64,000 nt of DNA, from assembly GCA_026545225.1 (NCBI GenBank), contig CM048852.1, forward strand, positions 54,071,146 through 54,135,145. Direction: 5' to 3'. The DNA comes from Cornus controversa. Lineage: Eukaryota > Streptophyta > Magnoliopsida > Cornales > Cornaceae. The notes under the pieces are model-generated. The model had not been told where the DNA came from and did not search any database. It was given only the letters and a program-made list of their open reading frames with translations. Every line of letters starts with the position of its first letter. The first letter of the stretch is position 1. Shown here piece after piece: positions 24,301-38,600 of the stretch. The translations under genes were made by a program, and so were the position numbers.

Positions 24301-26098
24301 GAAAGAGGTGCATATTCTGTTAGCGTAAGTGAAAAATGGCATAATCAATTTGAGGAGAGCTTTTATGCTTGATCTTAATCTGGGCATCTGAACAATTCTT
24401 TTTATCGCCCCCATATTCAACATTTGGAATCTTTGGTCAATTTAATAAACAATAGCACAGGAGCTGGTGAGGAGTGTGGAATGTTTGGTTGGAGGGAATG
24501 GAGGAGACAAGGGAGAGGGAGAGGAAGAGGGGATGGATGTTGAATTTTCACCCAACCCACCATTTTGCTTGTTGCATGGATTCTCTTGATTGATCCGAAC
24601 AACATGGTCCCAGACCATCTAAAAATTTATCGACAAAGAATAGAGAATAATGTATAAAAGATCATGTTTTTTCAAGTAAGGTCGTCAATACTTCAACTCA
24701 CCACTTCTTCTTCAATACAGCTACTAGATGTCTGACGCTGCTAACCTTGTCCTCTATGCGTTGTATTTGTTTTCAATTGTTTCAGTTTGTTGTTGGCCAC
24801 AAAGTCTATGTTTCTACCTTGGGAGCTCTTTGTACACTTTCTCTTGTCAATATTAGGGATGGCAACGGGGCGGGGCGGGTTTTGCCTTTTTCATAACCGA
24901 AACCGTTTAACTTTTCCCGCCCCGTCCCCGCCCCGCAACCGTGTATAGACGGGGCGGGGCGGGGCGGGTTTTGACTTCCCCATTCCCATAACCGTTTAAC
25001 TTTCCCCGCCCCGCCCCGTTTATACATTTTTTTTTTAATGCAAATTTTTTTATAATAATAAATATGATATTTTGATATATATACATCAAAAACACACATT
25101 TAGGTACTTGCAACACAATAGATAATATTGAATCATCCATTACTGATATAATAAACTTGTATAGTTGTATGATATATATAAAATATTAATATTTTCTTTA
25201 TACATTATTAATATTTTCTCTATATATTATATATATAAGTATAAATATATATATACTTAAACGGGGCGGGTACCCGTCGGGGTAAGGTCTTACCCCCGTC
25301 CCCGCCCCGTTTAAACGCGGGTTATTTTCTTTAACCCCATCCCCACCCCGTTTCCTTAAACGGTTCCGTAAATGGATTTTAAACGGGGCGGAGCGGGGCG
25401 GGTACCCGACGGAGCGGGGCAAATTGTCATCCCTAGTCAATATACTTACTTACTTACCTAATAAAAAAAAATCAATTTTTTTTCCATATTTCTTTTAAAA
25501 TAGATATTCCTATTATTTAATAATTTCAAATTATCTTACCATAATGCATGTATGTTATTGTTACCTCGGAACAGGCCAGCCTAGGAAATGGAAGCAGCAA
25601 AGCCAGAACAGAAGCAAAGGCCCCAAGAGCAGTACTTGAAGCAACATGAAGTGGGTGCATGACAGCTCCTGTGTGGTCTCCATGAACAACAGCGCCCACA
25701 TACACTATCACAATCTGTCCAAAAGCAATTCTTTTAGCCATCAAGTGAGTGGATTCCGGCAGCGCCACCGCAAACCCTCCGAGGGCCACCATTATTGCCG
25801 CCAGCACAGGGGATGAGAACCGGGCTGGCCCCATCACCCATAGGCTAAACATGGAGGGTGGCACCACTTGGACTGTGGCATACAGGGCATGCCAACAGCC
25901 TCTTAAGGTGTCGCCAAGTGTCGCGTCCGACACGATTATTATGGCTGTCAGGTAGGAAAAAGCTGGAAATGCTAGTTGGCTTCGGAGAAGGGATGGGCCA
26001 TAGAGGGTGATGCAGCCCACTATGGTGCATGCCAGAGCCGTCCTGAATGACGAGCCGAGGCGCCTTCGCCACACCGCCCAGGATTGGTCCGACGCCAT
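21363..26098 (-). CDS. FUSC / aromatic acid exporter family membrane protein
   Basis: Three exons (26098-25565, 23419-23252, 23105-21363), all joined in phase 0, give 814 residues. The family resembles bacterial AaeB-type p-hydroxybenzoate efflux proteins and fusaric-acid-resistance proteins. Substrates of the plant members are not established. Residues 1-178 hold about six hydrophobic segments, for example AFPAFSYLTAIIIVS and VLAAIMVALGGFAVALP. A soluble, helical region of about 215 residues follows. A second six-helix block (about 395-535) includes YWSGLTIAIGFATG and GGISAVIGALLILG, and a long cytosolic tail ends the protein. This two-block layout and length are usual for the plant family. 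The start is the ATG at 26098; the codon three bases before it is GTG. Intron 1 carries a hAT MITE. Confidence 0.85.
24854..25435. mobile_element. hAT MITE with perfect 8-bp target duplication in FUSC intron 1
   Basis: The termini are TAGGGATGGCAA and, in reverse complement, TAGGGATGACAA. Exact copies of GTCAATAT flank the element at 24846-24853 and 25436-25443, the 8-bp duplication expected of hAT transposons. The 582-bp body is non-coding, with striking GGGGCGGGGCGGG and CCCCGCCCCG blocks in an AT-rich setting. Confidence 0.93.
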
Positions 26099-29032
26099 CA
26101 CGGCCCCGGCCTGCCGGTGTTCTGTGGGCCACTAGATGGAGATGGTGTGAGCCAAAATTATTGGTGGTTAGTACAAGGAACGGTAGCTTAAAACAATGAT
26201 ATGGCTAAAGGCTTTGTGTGAAGAAGCCCATTATTGCAAGCAAGCTTGGAAGTGAGGTTTTTGTAGGAAAGGAATAAGTCACTGTTTTGCTTTTTTTTTA
26301 TTCCTTGAATCCAAAAGGAGAGTCCTTACCGTTTGATTAGCTTTTGAAAAGTTGTGTGAAACAGAAAGAATAAATCCTAAACAGTAAACTAGCGAGTCTA
26401 AGAGAATACTGTACAAGTTAGTTGAATCTGTGAAGATAGATGGTCGCTTTTCTTTTCTTTGAATGGGTATTCCAAGAAAATGGAAACAATGATATAGTAA
26501 TGAAATTCAGTTGTAGGTCTTCCTCAAACATGAAAACATATACTCGAATATATATTTTAAAAACATGTATATACAAGAAAACATATGTATTTTAAGAACA
26601 CGTGTATACATTAATATTATTCTCTTTCTATTCATGTAATCTGGTTCCTTTAACCTAGCTATAACCTGCGAAGTGCCTAAACCTACTTTGTTCTTTAAGA
26701 CTTTTTCCTCCAAGAAACAGAAATAAACAGTGGCATAACAAGTGCTTCTCTATATGAACCAATTGACATGACTCATTAGGAGTGTAGATTCATTCTCAGC
26801 AGTACATCACAAGTGTTTTGCTGCATGGGACGGTCCACACGTCCGAGTATGCACACGTGTTGTTTTTTTAATATTATCATTTTCGTTGCAAAATTTGGTG
26901 AAAAAGTTTGCATTTCACGATAAATCAAATGAAAAACTTCTTTCATCTAACAAGATTCGTAATTTGCTCCATATACTATCTTACAATTTCTGAAATTCTC
27001 TAACCCTGCATTCGACATGTAAACCAACTGCAATAGGCCAAGGGAAAAATACCAGATTTAATAAAAATTATGTGACAAGACAAGCAGAAAAATTAAAGCA
27101 GTCTTTCTCCTAAAGACATGGAAGAAGTAATATATTATTTTCTAAATTATGTATTCATAGACAAAACTGTGACCTAATCATATTTTTTTGACATACATGA
27201 AAGGGATATTTTTAACCATTTGTTAATGAAAAATTAAATAAATGTATAACACCTTTTTTATTTTTTTTCTAGTCATGGACTAAAATAACACGAGATTAAT
27301 TAATAAATGTTTAATATAATTGGAACTTAGAAGTTCATCTAGATGCCCTTCCTTATGCTACAGCCATATAAGTCCTAATGCAACCAAAATATCCTTTTGA
27401 ATTATTATTTTTATTTCTGATTCTTATATACACACATATATGTATATACAATATATATGTCGCTTGCTAGGCATTTTGATTCTTTTATTATTTTGCATTT
27501 AAAGTCAGCTCAAGCTCTCAAAGTATACAACAGGTGAACAGCCATTGAATAATGAAACTCAACTGAAAGGTACGCCAATGTGGTTTGTTGGAACGCCATG
27601 TGTCAACTTCTAACAGTGTTTGGCAAGGAGGAAGGAAAGAAAAAGATACTCCAATATTAATGAAGAGAAAAAATAAAATGTAAATTTTGCAACGAAAATG
27701 ATAATATTAATGAAGAGAGGGAAAAAAATGTAAATTTTTTAACCCTTCTCGTGCTTAATAAAGAAAATAAGAGGTTGAAAAAGAATTGCCCTGAGGTAGT
27801 TAAGTGAATTTGTTATTGTTTGAATATATGTTTACTCTTATACTTCTCTTCAATTATCTAGAGTTTTTTATCTTATTTCCTGAACCACTTAGATTTTGTC
27901 TCCTAATTTTAATTAGTCTCCAAGATTATGTGTCTATAAATATAACTTTATGTATTGTTTACAATATAAATCAATTCAATATATATTTTTTCTATATTTC
28001 TAGCATGCTATCAGATAATACAGATAATATATATATATATATATAATAAAAGAAGAAAAAATGACAGTGAGACTGATTTCGACAATTTGAGTTGCTTTCG
28101 GTCTTTTCGTTGCTCCGAGCTACTTTTGTTTACTGAAACGCTTGTCTGCAACTTCTTTGTATGTGTTCGCAACTACAGCGGGTAACATCACCAAACAACG
28201 AGCTACTTTTGTCTACCAAACCGCTCGTTTGCAATTTCTTTGCATATGTTCGCAACCACAGCCGATAACATCATCAAAATTGCTTTCACGAGTCACATTC
28301 GAGATTGTCTCTAAACTAGTTTAATTAGCCTTCAAGATTTCGTGGCTATAAATAGGTCATTATTCATAATACAAGGCAATTTAATTACAATATTTTTCAT
28401 TATTTCTAACAATTATAAAAATAAAAACTGACAAATTAATAATCACAAACTCCAATAATTTCCCACCAAATTACCACTCATGGGAGAAATCACTATTTAA
28501 TGGTTTAACCCCGTTTTCCTCGCCTATTTTCCTTTCCTCCTTCATTACTTTTCGTTTCTTCCATTCCAACTCTCTCAAGTTATAAGCACTAAATTGAATG
28601 AAAAAGTTTAAGACTAAGATTGACAAATCAGTTTGAGTAGGTTTTTTTTTTTTAATATTGAAAATAAAAATGTTCTAATTAGCAAAAAGATATCTATTTT
28701 ACAACGATGATACACTGTATCTCCAATTAGCCCGCCTGCCAATCACTTCCTAGTTAAAATTGGTCACTGAGTTGCTGACTACTTGAACAAAAACAACTAC
28801 ATTAGTTAATAAATCAAAATGTCACATGTAGTCATACCAAATAACTGAAATCGATTACTTATTTATTTTTGTAAGTGAAGTGAAATCGAATTTTTGCTCA
28901 CCTGATTTAAAAGAGCCAACATGCAGTAATTAATCCTTCGAAATTGCTATAATTACATTGTACTTTTCTTGTTTCTACCCTGATCATACAAATCTATGGT
29001 GATAACATAACACAGCTTCACCTGTTCATTGG

Positions 29033-29033
<1 letters not shown>

Positions 29034-29090
<57 letters not shown>
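29034..29090. repeat. Compound (CT)n(CA)n microsatellite
   Basis: An uninterrupted CT run of about 17 units passes directly into about 11 CA units. Confidence 0.95.
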
Positions 29091-31037
29091 AGGATCAATT
29101 CCAAATCAGACAAACTCCAAACCATTCACACCGATGCATATAGCATGCTAATGGTAATTCAATTTTTCTGGGTAATGTTCACTAATCCAATCAATGTATG
29201 TGCACAATTCCTTTTTGCTTTATTATTGGGTGCCAAAAGAATGTTCTCACACAAATGGCAACTAAATCCAGTCAAAACCCTATTATTACATTAGTCGGCA
29301 GGATAGCAAATCCACCAATATTTGGAATTGATTCCAGTCCCAACGGTACACAAATGGCAACAACCGAAAATGAATAAAAGGAGTTATACCAGAACATACC
29401 TGCCAAAAGACTGTCTATGTGCTCTCTCTCTAATCAGCACTCAACATGAATTTGCGATCACGGATCAATCAGAATCACAATCACAATCACAACGAGTCAC
29501 ATACCAAATATTATCCAGATGCCAGAATACCCTTTACTAATAGCTAAATTGACAGAATGGCTTCTCCAATCCAAGATCCACATGCCAATAATGTTCAGAC
29601 TAAACCTAATTTGAATTATAAAAGATATGTTGTAACTAAAACAAATCAATCAACTCTATTTTCATCTGGAATTCTAAATTTTACGTGCATACCGTCCAGT
29701 TTATCAACTCGATCATCTAGATGATGGGTTGAACTTCGATATAAAGAAGCAATACATTGGATAATAAGCACTTACCACATTAATATGATGGGATAATTAG
29801 GCCAATATTTTCATTGCAAAATCTGATTTAATTTGTTTAATAGACTACAATTAAGGACCAAAAATCAGGCTGAACATACCTGGTGTAAGAATTGTCACAC
29901 ACTTTTTCTGATTCATCTTTTGTAAATTACAACAGCTCGAGTATATAACTTTATCATGTTTTGTTATGCATAAAAAATATTAGAACAAGTGGGCATAAAA
30001 AAGTGTCAAATCCATGAATTCATGCTTCTTTAATAAAAATACTACAATAAAGTTCTAATATAATGCAATAATTGATAAAATAATTCTAAATATTTGATGA
30101 ACTTATTTTTAACACACGATATAAACAAAGAACAAAATATAACTTGGACACCATATCATTTTTCTAAGTGTCCAAACTAAATTAGTTGCATTGCACACTT
30201 GCAGGGCCTGGTTGTCTGAAATGAGGAGATAAGCTTAATCAGGGTAACAAAATTAGGCTTTTAAGAGAATTTCATTGCAACTACACTTCGTATACAAATG
30301 ACATGATTTTACACAAGTGGCACGTATAAGGTTGTTGATTCACTAATATGATGGTTCAGGTAAGCGATGCCTCAAGAGAGTTATTGTGAAAATTCAGCTA
30401 AAAAAACGCAGATAAGTATTCAATATGCATAGTGCACCTGATAATTTAGCAATAATATGTGAAGATCTTTTCTATAATAATTATGGTCATAATAATGATA
30501 TGGATAATGATGCTGATAGTGCTAATAAAAAAAAAAGAATAGCAATGCTGCTTGTTAAAACTCCACTAGTCCCTTACATTTCCCAAAAGTATACCCTTTT
30601 TACTACAAAGTTATCTAACTCAATTAATTTTGGAACCCATCCTGATAGTTTTATCTCCTAATTATGGGGCCAGAGGGCTAACAAATAAATAATTAAATAA
30701 AACCACTAGGCCCTATTTCTAAAACAAATTTTCACATTAATACTAAACCTCCCGAACTTTTCTTTTACATCATTCCCATTTTAGAACTAAAATTTTGCAA
30801 TTATAATTTCCGGCCAAATTGATAAGTATTCCAAAACTAGTACTTTCTTTTGTTTAACTACTCATACATGTTTAAAGTTTTTTATTACCAATTAGATCCT
30901 TTTGTCAATTATATATTTTAATTATTAAATAATGAGTCTATTTTTAAAAGTAAAAGATAAGCTACTCAAATGTTTTTTCAAATAAAAAAACATAAACTAA
31001 TATTTTAGTGGATTTTTTCATGGTATTTTTTATAGCA

Positions 31038-31585
31038 TTTTTTTTTTATAAGTAAGATTGTATTAGAAAGCGTTCAAAAGGGGAACGCATCCCAAAAACA
31101 AAGAAGGACCAAATAGGGCCCTTAGCCTCCTTTCAATATGTCCAAAAAATCAACTATCTCCTCCAAGGATTTAGAATTCCTCCCAGAAACCCAACAAAAA
31201 AGAGAGCTAATGATAGAGAATTTAAGCTCCCCGATAGGAGTCTCCTCCCCCTCGAAGGATCACCTATTCCGTTCCCTCCACAAGCACCACCAAACACACA
31301 AGGGCGGTCATAGGCTTCGGGACCCACTATACACCCCCTCCTCCAAGCCTCAATCATGCCGAGCGAGGAGCAAAGCATGGCCCACTGCATACTGAACAAC
31401 GCCAAAATCAAGCTCCAACTATCCCTAGCAACGGGACAATGAAGCAAGAGGTGATCCATCGTCTCTTCATCCCTTTTGCAAATGCAGCACCAATTGACAG
31501 TGACATGTCTCCTCTTCCTCAAGTTATCCAGGGTTAGAATCCTCCCCAAAATTGCCGTCCACACAAATTTATGTTTAAAAGTCAT
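31038..31585 (-). mobile_element. 5'-truncated L1-type LINE fragment (zf-RVT region and 3' tail)
   Basis: The minus strand encodes AILGRILTLDNLRKRR, then CCICKRDEETMDHLLLHC, the zinc-binding reverse-transcriptase-associated (zf-RVT) region of plant LINEs. The 3' UTR then runs to TACTTAT and a poly(A), seen as a T run from 31038 on the plus strand. Only the last 0.55 kb of an element is present and it is a dead copy. Confidence 0.85.
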
Positions 31586-32662
31586 AAGCTAATTTATGTT
31601 CAAGATTTTATAAATTGAATTGAAATTAAATTGATTAATTTTTTAGCTCATAACGTGATATTCATCAATTCATTAAAACATAAAAGAAATTTAAAATCAA
31701 TAAATTTAAATTTTAAACAAAAACTACTAAATGAGCTAAAAACCAAAAATAGAAAAATCATAATTACAAAATACAAAGAATAAAATTGGAAATTTTGAGA
31801 GATTTATAACTAATGTGGAAATATTTATCACAAACTAGGGCTTTGTTGTGTAATTGAAGAAAGATGATAGGGCTTGTTGGAAAAGTAGGCTGTGTTACTT
31901 ATCCCCTCCCCCAAAAGAAGAAAAATCTAATTTCAACTGCCATGTTAAGAGTTATACTCAGATTTAAATGCTGGAAATAGGTGGAATAATTCCATCATAG
32001 TAATCTCAAAACCCATATAGAAAATGAGAGGATAAGAAGAAAAAAAGTAGTCATATACGTCTCATTGAGGCACAAAACTAACCCAAAAGAATACCAAATG
32101 CCCACCAAAATTTTGAAAACTGTACAATTTACTTGGTAGTTGTAGGATATTAATATCCATTTAATTAACAATCAAATCTAGATAAATACCAAGTTAATCA
32201 ACAATGTTCAAACGTTTAAGATCACATTTAATAGTCCCATGGAAATTGAAATCAACATCGACAATCCCACAAGGCACAAATCCATTAATTATGGTCAAGC
32301 CCTCAGCAGAAAAATGGTAGCAATCTGACTGAAATGCCCAGTCATTCCATGCAATTGTAAAGAAACCCTACTCATACCTTCGACTTCTATCATTCAATGC
32401 TCAATAAAACAGATAAAAGCAATAGACAGAGAGCAAGGTCATAACCCATAAGGAGTCCTCTTAATTTTATATCCTGATATTTATCTAATTTACATGCATA
32501 TAAAGATACTGTCATGATTTTTATATATGTATACAATACTAGCCAGTGGTATCTGATCTTTAATTTTCATTCCTCTTCCACACCTGAGTTCATGAAAAGC
32601 AAGATAGCATCAAAAAGCAAAAGAAGTTAAGAGCACCTGCCATGTTTCCTATCCTTACCAAG

Positions 32663-35600
32663 CTAAGACTTGTTCTGAGAGCGAGTCCGAGGGAGAAACT
32701 TAAGTCGGGGTGAAAAGCGCAACTCCTGCTTCTTCAATGTAGAAGATTTCCTCTTCAGACATTGGTTACTTTCACCACTGCCCGGAACTTTCCCTGAAAC
32801 ATCATACTGCATTTTAAATCTTCCACAATTATTTATATAAATAAAGGAAATTTTCATGATTAGTCTAGTTGTTACAAATCGTTACTCTGAGCATTACTGC
32901 CACTAAAGCATCACTCATGACGAGGCGTACGGCGTACCAATCAAATCCAACTAATGCCTCTTCCAAACAGTAAGGATTAGCTGACTAATAACCGTCGACC
33001 TATTTGCAATTCTTTTGGGTATTATGGAATGAAATTTGACAGAATGAATAAGTCTATCAGAATAGGCTCATATGGCTTAAAGAGCAAGCCTATCATGAGG
33101 GTGCTCTCACTGAGCTCACACCCTTCTAGCCATTGGATCGAGACTGCGAGGACAGCCTCCCTAACCAATGGCTGTGATGGCACAAGCTTAGTGAGAGCGT
33201 CATTGTTAAGTCTTTTCCTTGCTTAAAATGTGTGCTAGGCAGAGTGACCAAGACATTAGTGGTCAAGGACCTCAACATGGAATTCATTATGGATACTGCT
33301 TCTATAAAACAGCCTAAAACTCATACTTGAATTTATAAAAGAAACTTTTGTAAAAACTGGCAGCTAACTTGACGCCAGCCTCCATTTGAGTATCTGAAAA
33401 CTAAGAAAAGCGCCTTCATTTACTGAGTGCAACAGCACTAAAATTGAGATAAACAAAATCCAAGTGAGGGAATTTTCCACAATTAGAAAAAATTGGTATT
33501 TCATGTTTGACGGGGAATTTATCTCGAATAGACTTGAGAAACTAGAAGGAAAAACAAATCAGTACGAAGGTCATAATAAGAAGGAAAGGGAATTTCAAGA
33601 ATTAATTTGTGTACGTGAATATAATGCGGATCGGTCCTATCTAGGGGTGGCAAAATTAGACACGGCACGACAACACGACTCGAACACGACATGAATTAAG
33701 CGGGTTTGGGTTTGAGATAAGCCGACATGTTTAATAAATGGGTCGACACAAACACGACACGCAAAAATTGGGTTGGGTTTGGGTTTAAGTTGTCTAACCC
33801 GTGACACGATTACAATACGATTACGTCATGAGTTATATATATTATGGTTTTATACAAACTTATATACATAGTTATATATATTGCAATTGTTTGTAATCTA
33901 TTTGTTTGTTTACATGACTGATGTAGCCATAAAACGCAAGAATGAGATTGTTATGGTGTCTTTCCAGTTGTTGAATCACCTTAGTATGTTTTTGAGTTTA
34001 TATATAGATACAAAATTTATAATATAATTTGATTTTAGAATTTATGTATTGATATGTACTTTATTTTTTATATGATCTTTAGAGAGATTTTTAGGAGTGG
34101 AGAAACTCATACGATATAAGTTAAATGGATTAAAAAGGTTATTGAACAAGTCGTGTCATTATAAGACATGTTTATTAAACGGGTTACACGAGTTGACACG
34201 AGTAACACGTTTAATAAATGGGTTAGGTTAGTGTTGAGGGTTTCTGACACGATTATTAAATGGGTCGAGTTAGGGTTGAGCTGTTTAGTAGAATATTTAT
34301 TGATCGACACAACAAAGGAACATGAATTGCCACCCCTAGACTCCTATCGGAGAAGTGTCATTATATACAGGAATATTCAGAAACAATTAAGAGTGTTGCA
34401 AATAATTAATGTTAACTTTCTATGTTCTTAATATGTTAAATTATTGAAGAATGTCAGTGCCAAAAGTAGGTAACAAATCCCAGACTAAATGATAAATATT
34501 AGGGTAAATTGCCCAGAGGACCTCAAATGAAACTTGGCTCAAAATAACTCTTGAACGAAATCAAGCATCCCATGTGAAATTTCCAAATTCTCAACTTAAT
34601 TACAGCCCTAAAAAAGGTGAGAAATTATCATTAAAAAAAAGGTGAGAGATCATCATCATCCTAGCCTTTATCTCCCATATAATGGGGTTTGCCATATTGT
34701 ACATGTTCTAAAGAAGGATATATTTGCAAATATAAAACAAAGATAAATAAGACCCACGTAGCATATGCAAACGATTACAAATAAGCTGGGAACACAAATA
34801 TAAGGTCGGACTCAGCCACAATTTCATAAAATATAAAACAAATATACGACATATTTTTTAGGATGTTTGCAAAACCTTCAGTTTTTTTAGTGGTTTTGAC
34901 AGTGTCGGAGATCTTCCCTCTCTTAGTCCTTTCCTCAGCAAAAAGTGGTGAAGAGTCCGGTTCTTTTGTTTCCGATACATTACAATAATGGCTACTGGCA
35001 TTTCCTTCAGAGGAATTTGACTTTGTATGTTGTGCTAATTCATCCTTTTTCAATCCTTCTTCAGCTTCCATAACCTTATCCCATTTCCCTTCATGAACTG
35101 CTGAACGAGTCAACCTTCTTTCGCTGGTTGAATTCCTTAACTTTACCACATCAGTACTGGTCCTTTCATCAACATGCTTCCTATTACCTTTCTCTTTCTT
35201 TACTACGCTGTTATTTTCCTCAGTAGGGAGTAGCTCAATCTCAGCTTCAAATGAAGCAATTGATTTCTCGTCTTTCAATACAGAGCCTTCTAGGACTGCA
35301 ACATTTTTGTCTGCAAAGTCTGACTCAGTATACTTAGCCGATGTGATCTCTTGCATTCCTTGTTTAGATTCCATAGTTTGAATTTCCTTTTCTCTATGAA
35401 CTGCAGAACGAGTAAACTTTCTTGTGTTGGTTGAAGACTGTAATTCCAACTCTTTAACACAGGTCTTCCTCTCAGTATCGTCGTTCTCAATCCCAGCACC
35501 TCTCTTTATTGCTGAGCGAGTTAGTCTGGTAGCTTTATTAGGATGATCTAACTTCCTCTCTGCTATCAGACATGTAAAACTTGCAGTAGTATCAGAGATT

Positions 35601-38600
35601 TCAGAGTTCTTATTTTCATTTTCGCAATCCTTGGTCAGTATTCCAGAAGATGCATCCACAAGTTGAGGCTTTCCTGAAGCATTCCAGGTAGAGAATAGCG
35701 ATTTCACGACTTTATTGGAGTCTGGAACAAATGGAACTGAAGCAGCTTCTGTCTCCAAGAAGAGCTTATCTGTCATAGACAAGCTGTTCCCAATAGAAGA
35801 ATTGTAAGATTTAATCCCATTTAATGAATGCATAGCCACATGCTTATGAGCATTATCATCCGACAAGTAGTTGTGTCCCTTTTCTCCCTCATAGTAGATT
35901 GAAACTTCAAGATTTTGAGGTGATTTCGACATTAATGAAGCAAGAGCTGCACGAGCAGCTAGAGGATTTAGAGAAGACCTATTTACTGAAAGTTCCTCTT
36001 GAATGGGTGGTGGATCCTCGACTTCCTTCACAGTTCGCACTTTGCTCCTACTACGGGTAGACCTCTTCAAGTGATTGGAGTCGGGAGGAATTTTAACATC
36101 TGGCTTGTTTACTTTGGATGAGGTAACAGGTCTGCACTGAATTTGCCCTCTGTTATCAACTGTTTAAGAAAAAATGCATGGTCGTGAGATATTTCCGATA
36201 AAATAGAATATTGAAAATTCAAAGGTAGGTAATTTTGGATTTGACTATCTGGAACTCTTTAAGCACCTTATTTTGCATGTGTGGCTTGCAACCAGAGCAT
36301 CAGAACCCAATTACTAATGGGTTTGGCACAAAATTATAAAGGACCGTCTGATGGTATTATGTCAATTTTGGCATATCGCTCTGACAGCATAGGAACATTC
36401 CCCCAATTTGGGCAAAAGAATGTGGCTGGATTATGTATCAATTCATAGTTTTTCACCCATTCATGAGATGGAAAAATCACCACAAATTATGGACGTAAAA
36501 GTAAAAGATCCAGTCGAATGTTGTACCCAAAAATTAATAGAGCTGTACTTATAAAAAATTAGTAGAGAGTAGAAACATAAGCAACTATAATTTTAATCAT
36601 TAGCAGTCACCACAACGTCAGTAAATAATTAAATATATCCAACCACTAGTTCAAGACCATGGGGTATGGAGTCCAATGCAAGACATTTTATTAAATTACT
36701 GAAAATTGTACAGAATCATTTGACCATATTTATTTTTGGTTCCATTAAGTGGAGCCACGCAGAACATCCTGCATATTACTCGAGTGACAAAACCTGTTAC
36801 AGGGTCTGCGATAGCAAGGTTCTGCACTAAGGCTCTCACGCAAAACACTCAATATTAACAACAGCATCAGGACAGTCTTCATAGACTACAATAACAGACT
36901 AACAACTGCAAGCTAACTTTCCATACTTAAACTACCTAAATAAAATAAGAAGCCCCAGACCCTGTAATATTCATCAAAATGATACAGTTATGAGTGTGGG
37001 TGCCTACCTTCAACACCCAACAGAATGTCCTCTGAAATCTCCACATTGGAAGCATAAGCAGAATTGCTTATCTCCTTTATTTGTTTTTCCAAGAATTCAT
37101 GAAGATCGATTTCACAGTCCATGTCTTCGAGAATGCTTATTGCTGGTGATGTGCCAGAACAACTCAAGTCTTTCTCTGTATTAAAAAATGCAGAAACTGT
37201 TGGATGTATATTAATGCTTTTTGTAGCCAGTTTCCTGATTGAACTGGATGAAACAGTCAAAGTTCCTCCTTTAAGGTCTTGATGAAGCCATTTGATCAAG
37301 AAAGTACATCGACAATAGACTTTCTTTGAGTGTCTTACCCGTAGTACCTGGTAATCATGGAGATCAGGTATGAACAGAATTAGCAAGGCAAAGGCATTTC
37401 CGCACATCTGTTTAGACATCAAAGTAGAGGACCATTGTACACTACGAAGGTCACACACAAATACACATTTTTTAAGGGGTAACATAAGTAGCAAGGATCG
37501 TATGAATTCACCTGGAACTTCAATGGAATCCTCATAACATTATGTTATAAGTTACTTATGAAAAGCAAATGATAAAAGAATAAAAATGAGTGTCAAAAGT
37601 AGTCAAATAATCAAAACTAGGACTATATGCAAGCTGAGCCGAGCCAAGTAGAAGGATGCTCTAGTTCAGGTTGAAAAATTAAAGAGCTCCGAGATGAGGC
37701 TTGAATTGGGTCATTTATCTGAAGAGTATGCTTTTACTCAAGCTGATTGGAGTTCGAGCTCCAGTAATTAAGTCTTGTATAAAGTTTTAGGATGCTCATT
37801 TAGCCGACTTCAATAAATCAAAGATCTTCAAAATGCATGTGATCAAGTTTGACTCGTTTATCTCACTAGTGATGACGACAACAATAGGAACCTAAAATAA
37901 TGATGCCTATAAATGGTTCTGGTGGACTTGGATAATAGAAGCTTGAAAATTATGGTTTTAATTAGTGGAAGAAAGGTTGTAGAGTTTATAGATGAAAGGG
38001 GTTAGAATTGGCTTCAATTTTAAATTAAGAGGCCAATGGGATAAGGTCGATTAGCCTCAATATGCACTGTTTGAGGAACAGTTACTTAAGAATAGTAACT
38101 GAAGAGAATAAGAATAAAGGCAACGAAGAATCCAGGAATCTAACCTAAGTTTCAACCTTGCGATGATTTAGGCACATATCATGAGCACAATCTCAAATTC
38201 TCATAAATCAACTCCATCGAAAAGTGTGGGTACATGGCCCATGTTACATGTGGCATCAAGATTGAGAAGCAATCCTTGGCACACACAATCAAACTAGGCC
38301 TACATGGTTTCACAACTAAGCTTTTGGCTAATATGATCATCATTAGCATGATTCTCAAATAAGAGAAATACCCATCTTCTCGTTACCCTCTATAGGCCTT
38401 GGTTCGCCTTTATCTCTAATATGCAAATAGTTTTAAACTTCAATTTGAAGCCTCAAGGAGTTCCTCCTGTGGACAAATTTCGAAAATCTTGATGAGTTCC
38501 CTCCTAGAAATAAGTCTCAAGGAAGCAGATCTTGTCAAGAGATTTTTTAAATTTTAATTTACATGGGAACCGAGCCATCTCTAGAGTTACTTACAACTAT

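Larger units (their letters stand above)
26099..32662. other. Spacer between the FUSC gene and the SAWADEE gene
   Basis: The FUSC promoter should lie just above 26098. No gene was recognised in the rest. It contains an 85-bp degenerate direct duplication (28115-28280), a (CT)n(CA)n microsatellite, and a LINE 3' fragment at 31038-31585. Open frames here are short and show no family signature. Confidence 0.6.

Noticed and set aside
24806-25440. Several minus-strand frames of 77-97 residues
   Set aside because: They lie inside the GC-block hAT MITE and result from its GGGGCGGGG repeats; they cross the element ends.
30425-30661. 78-residue plus-strand frame with Asn/Asp-rich start
   Set aside because: AT-rich composition, no family resemblance, no splice context.
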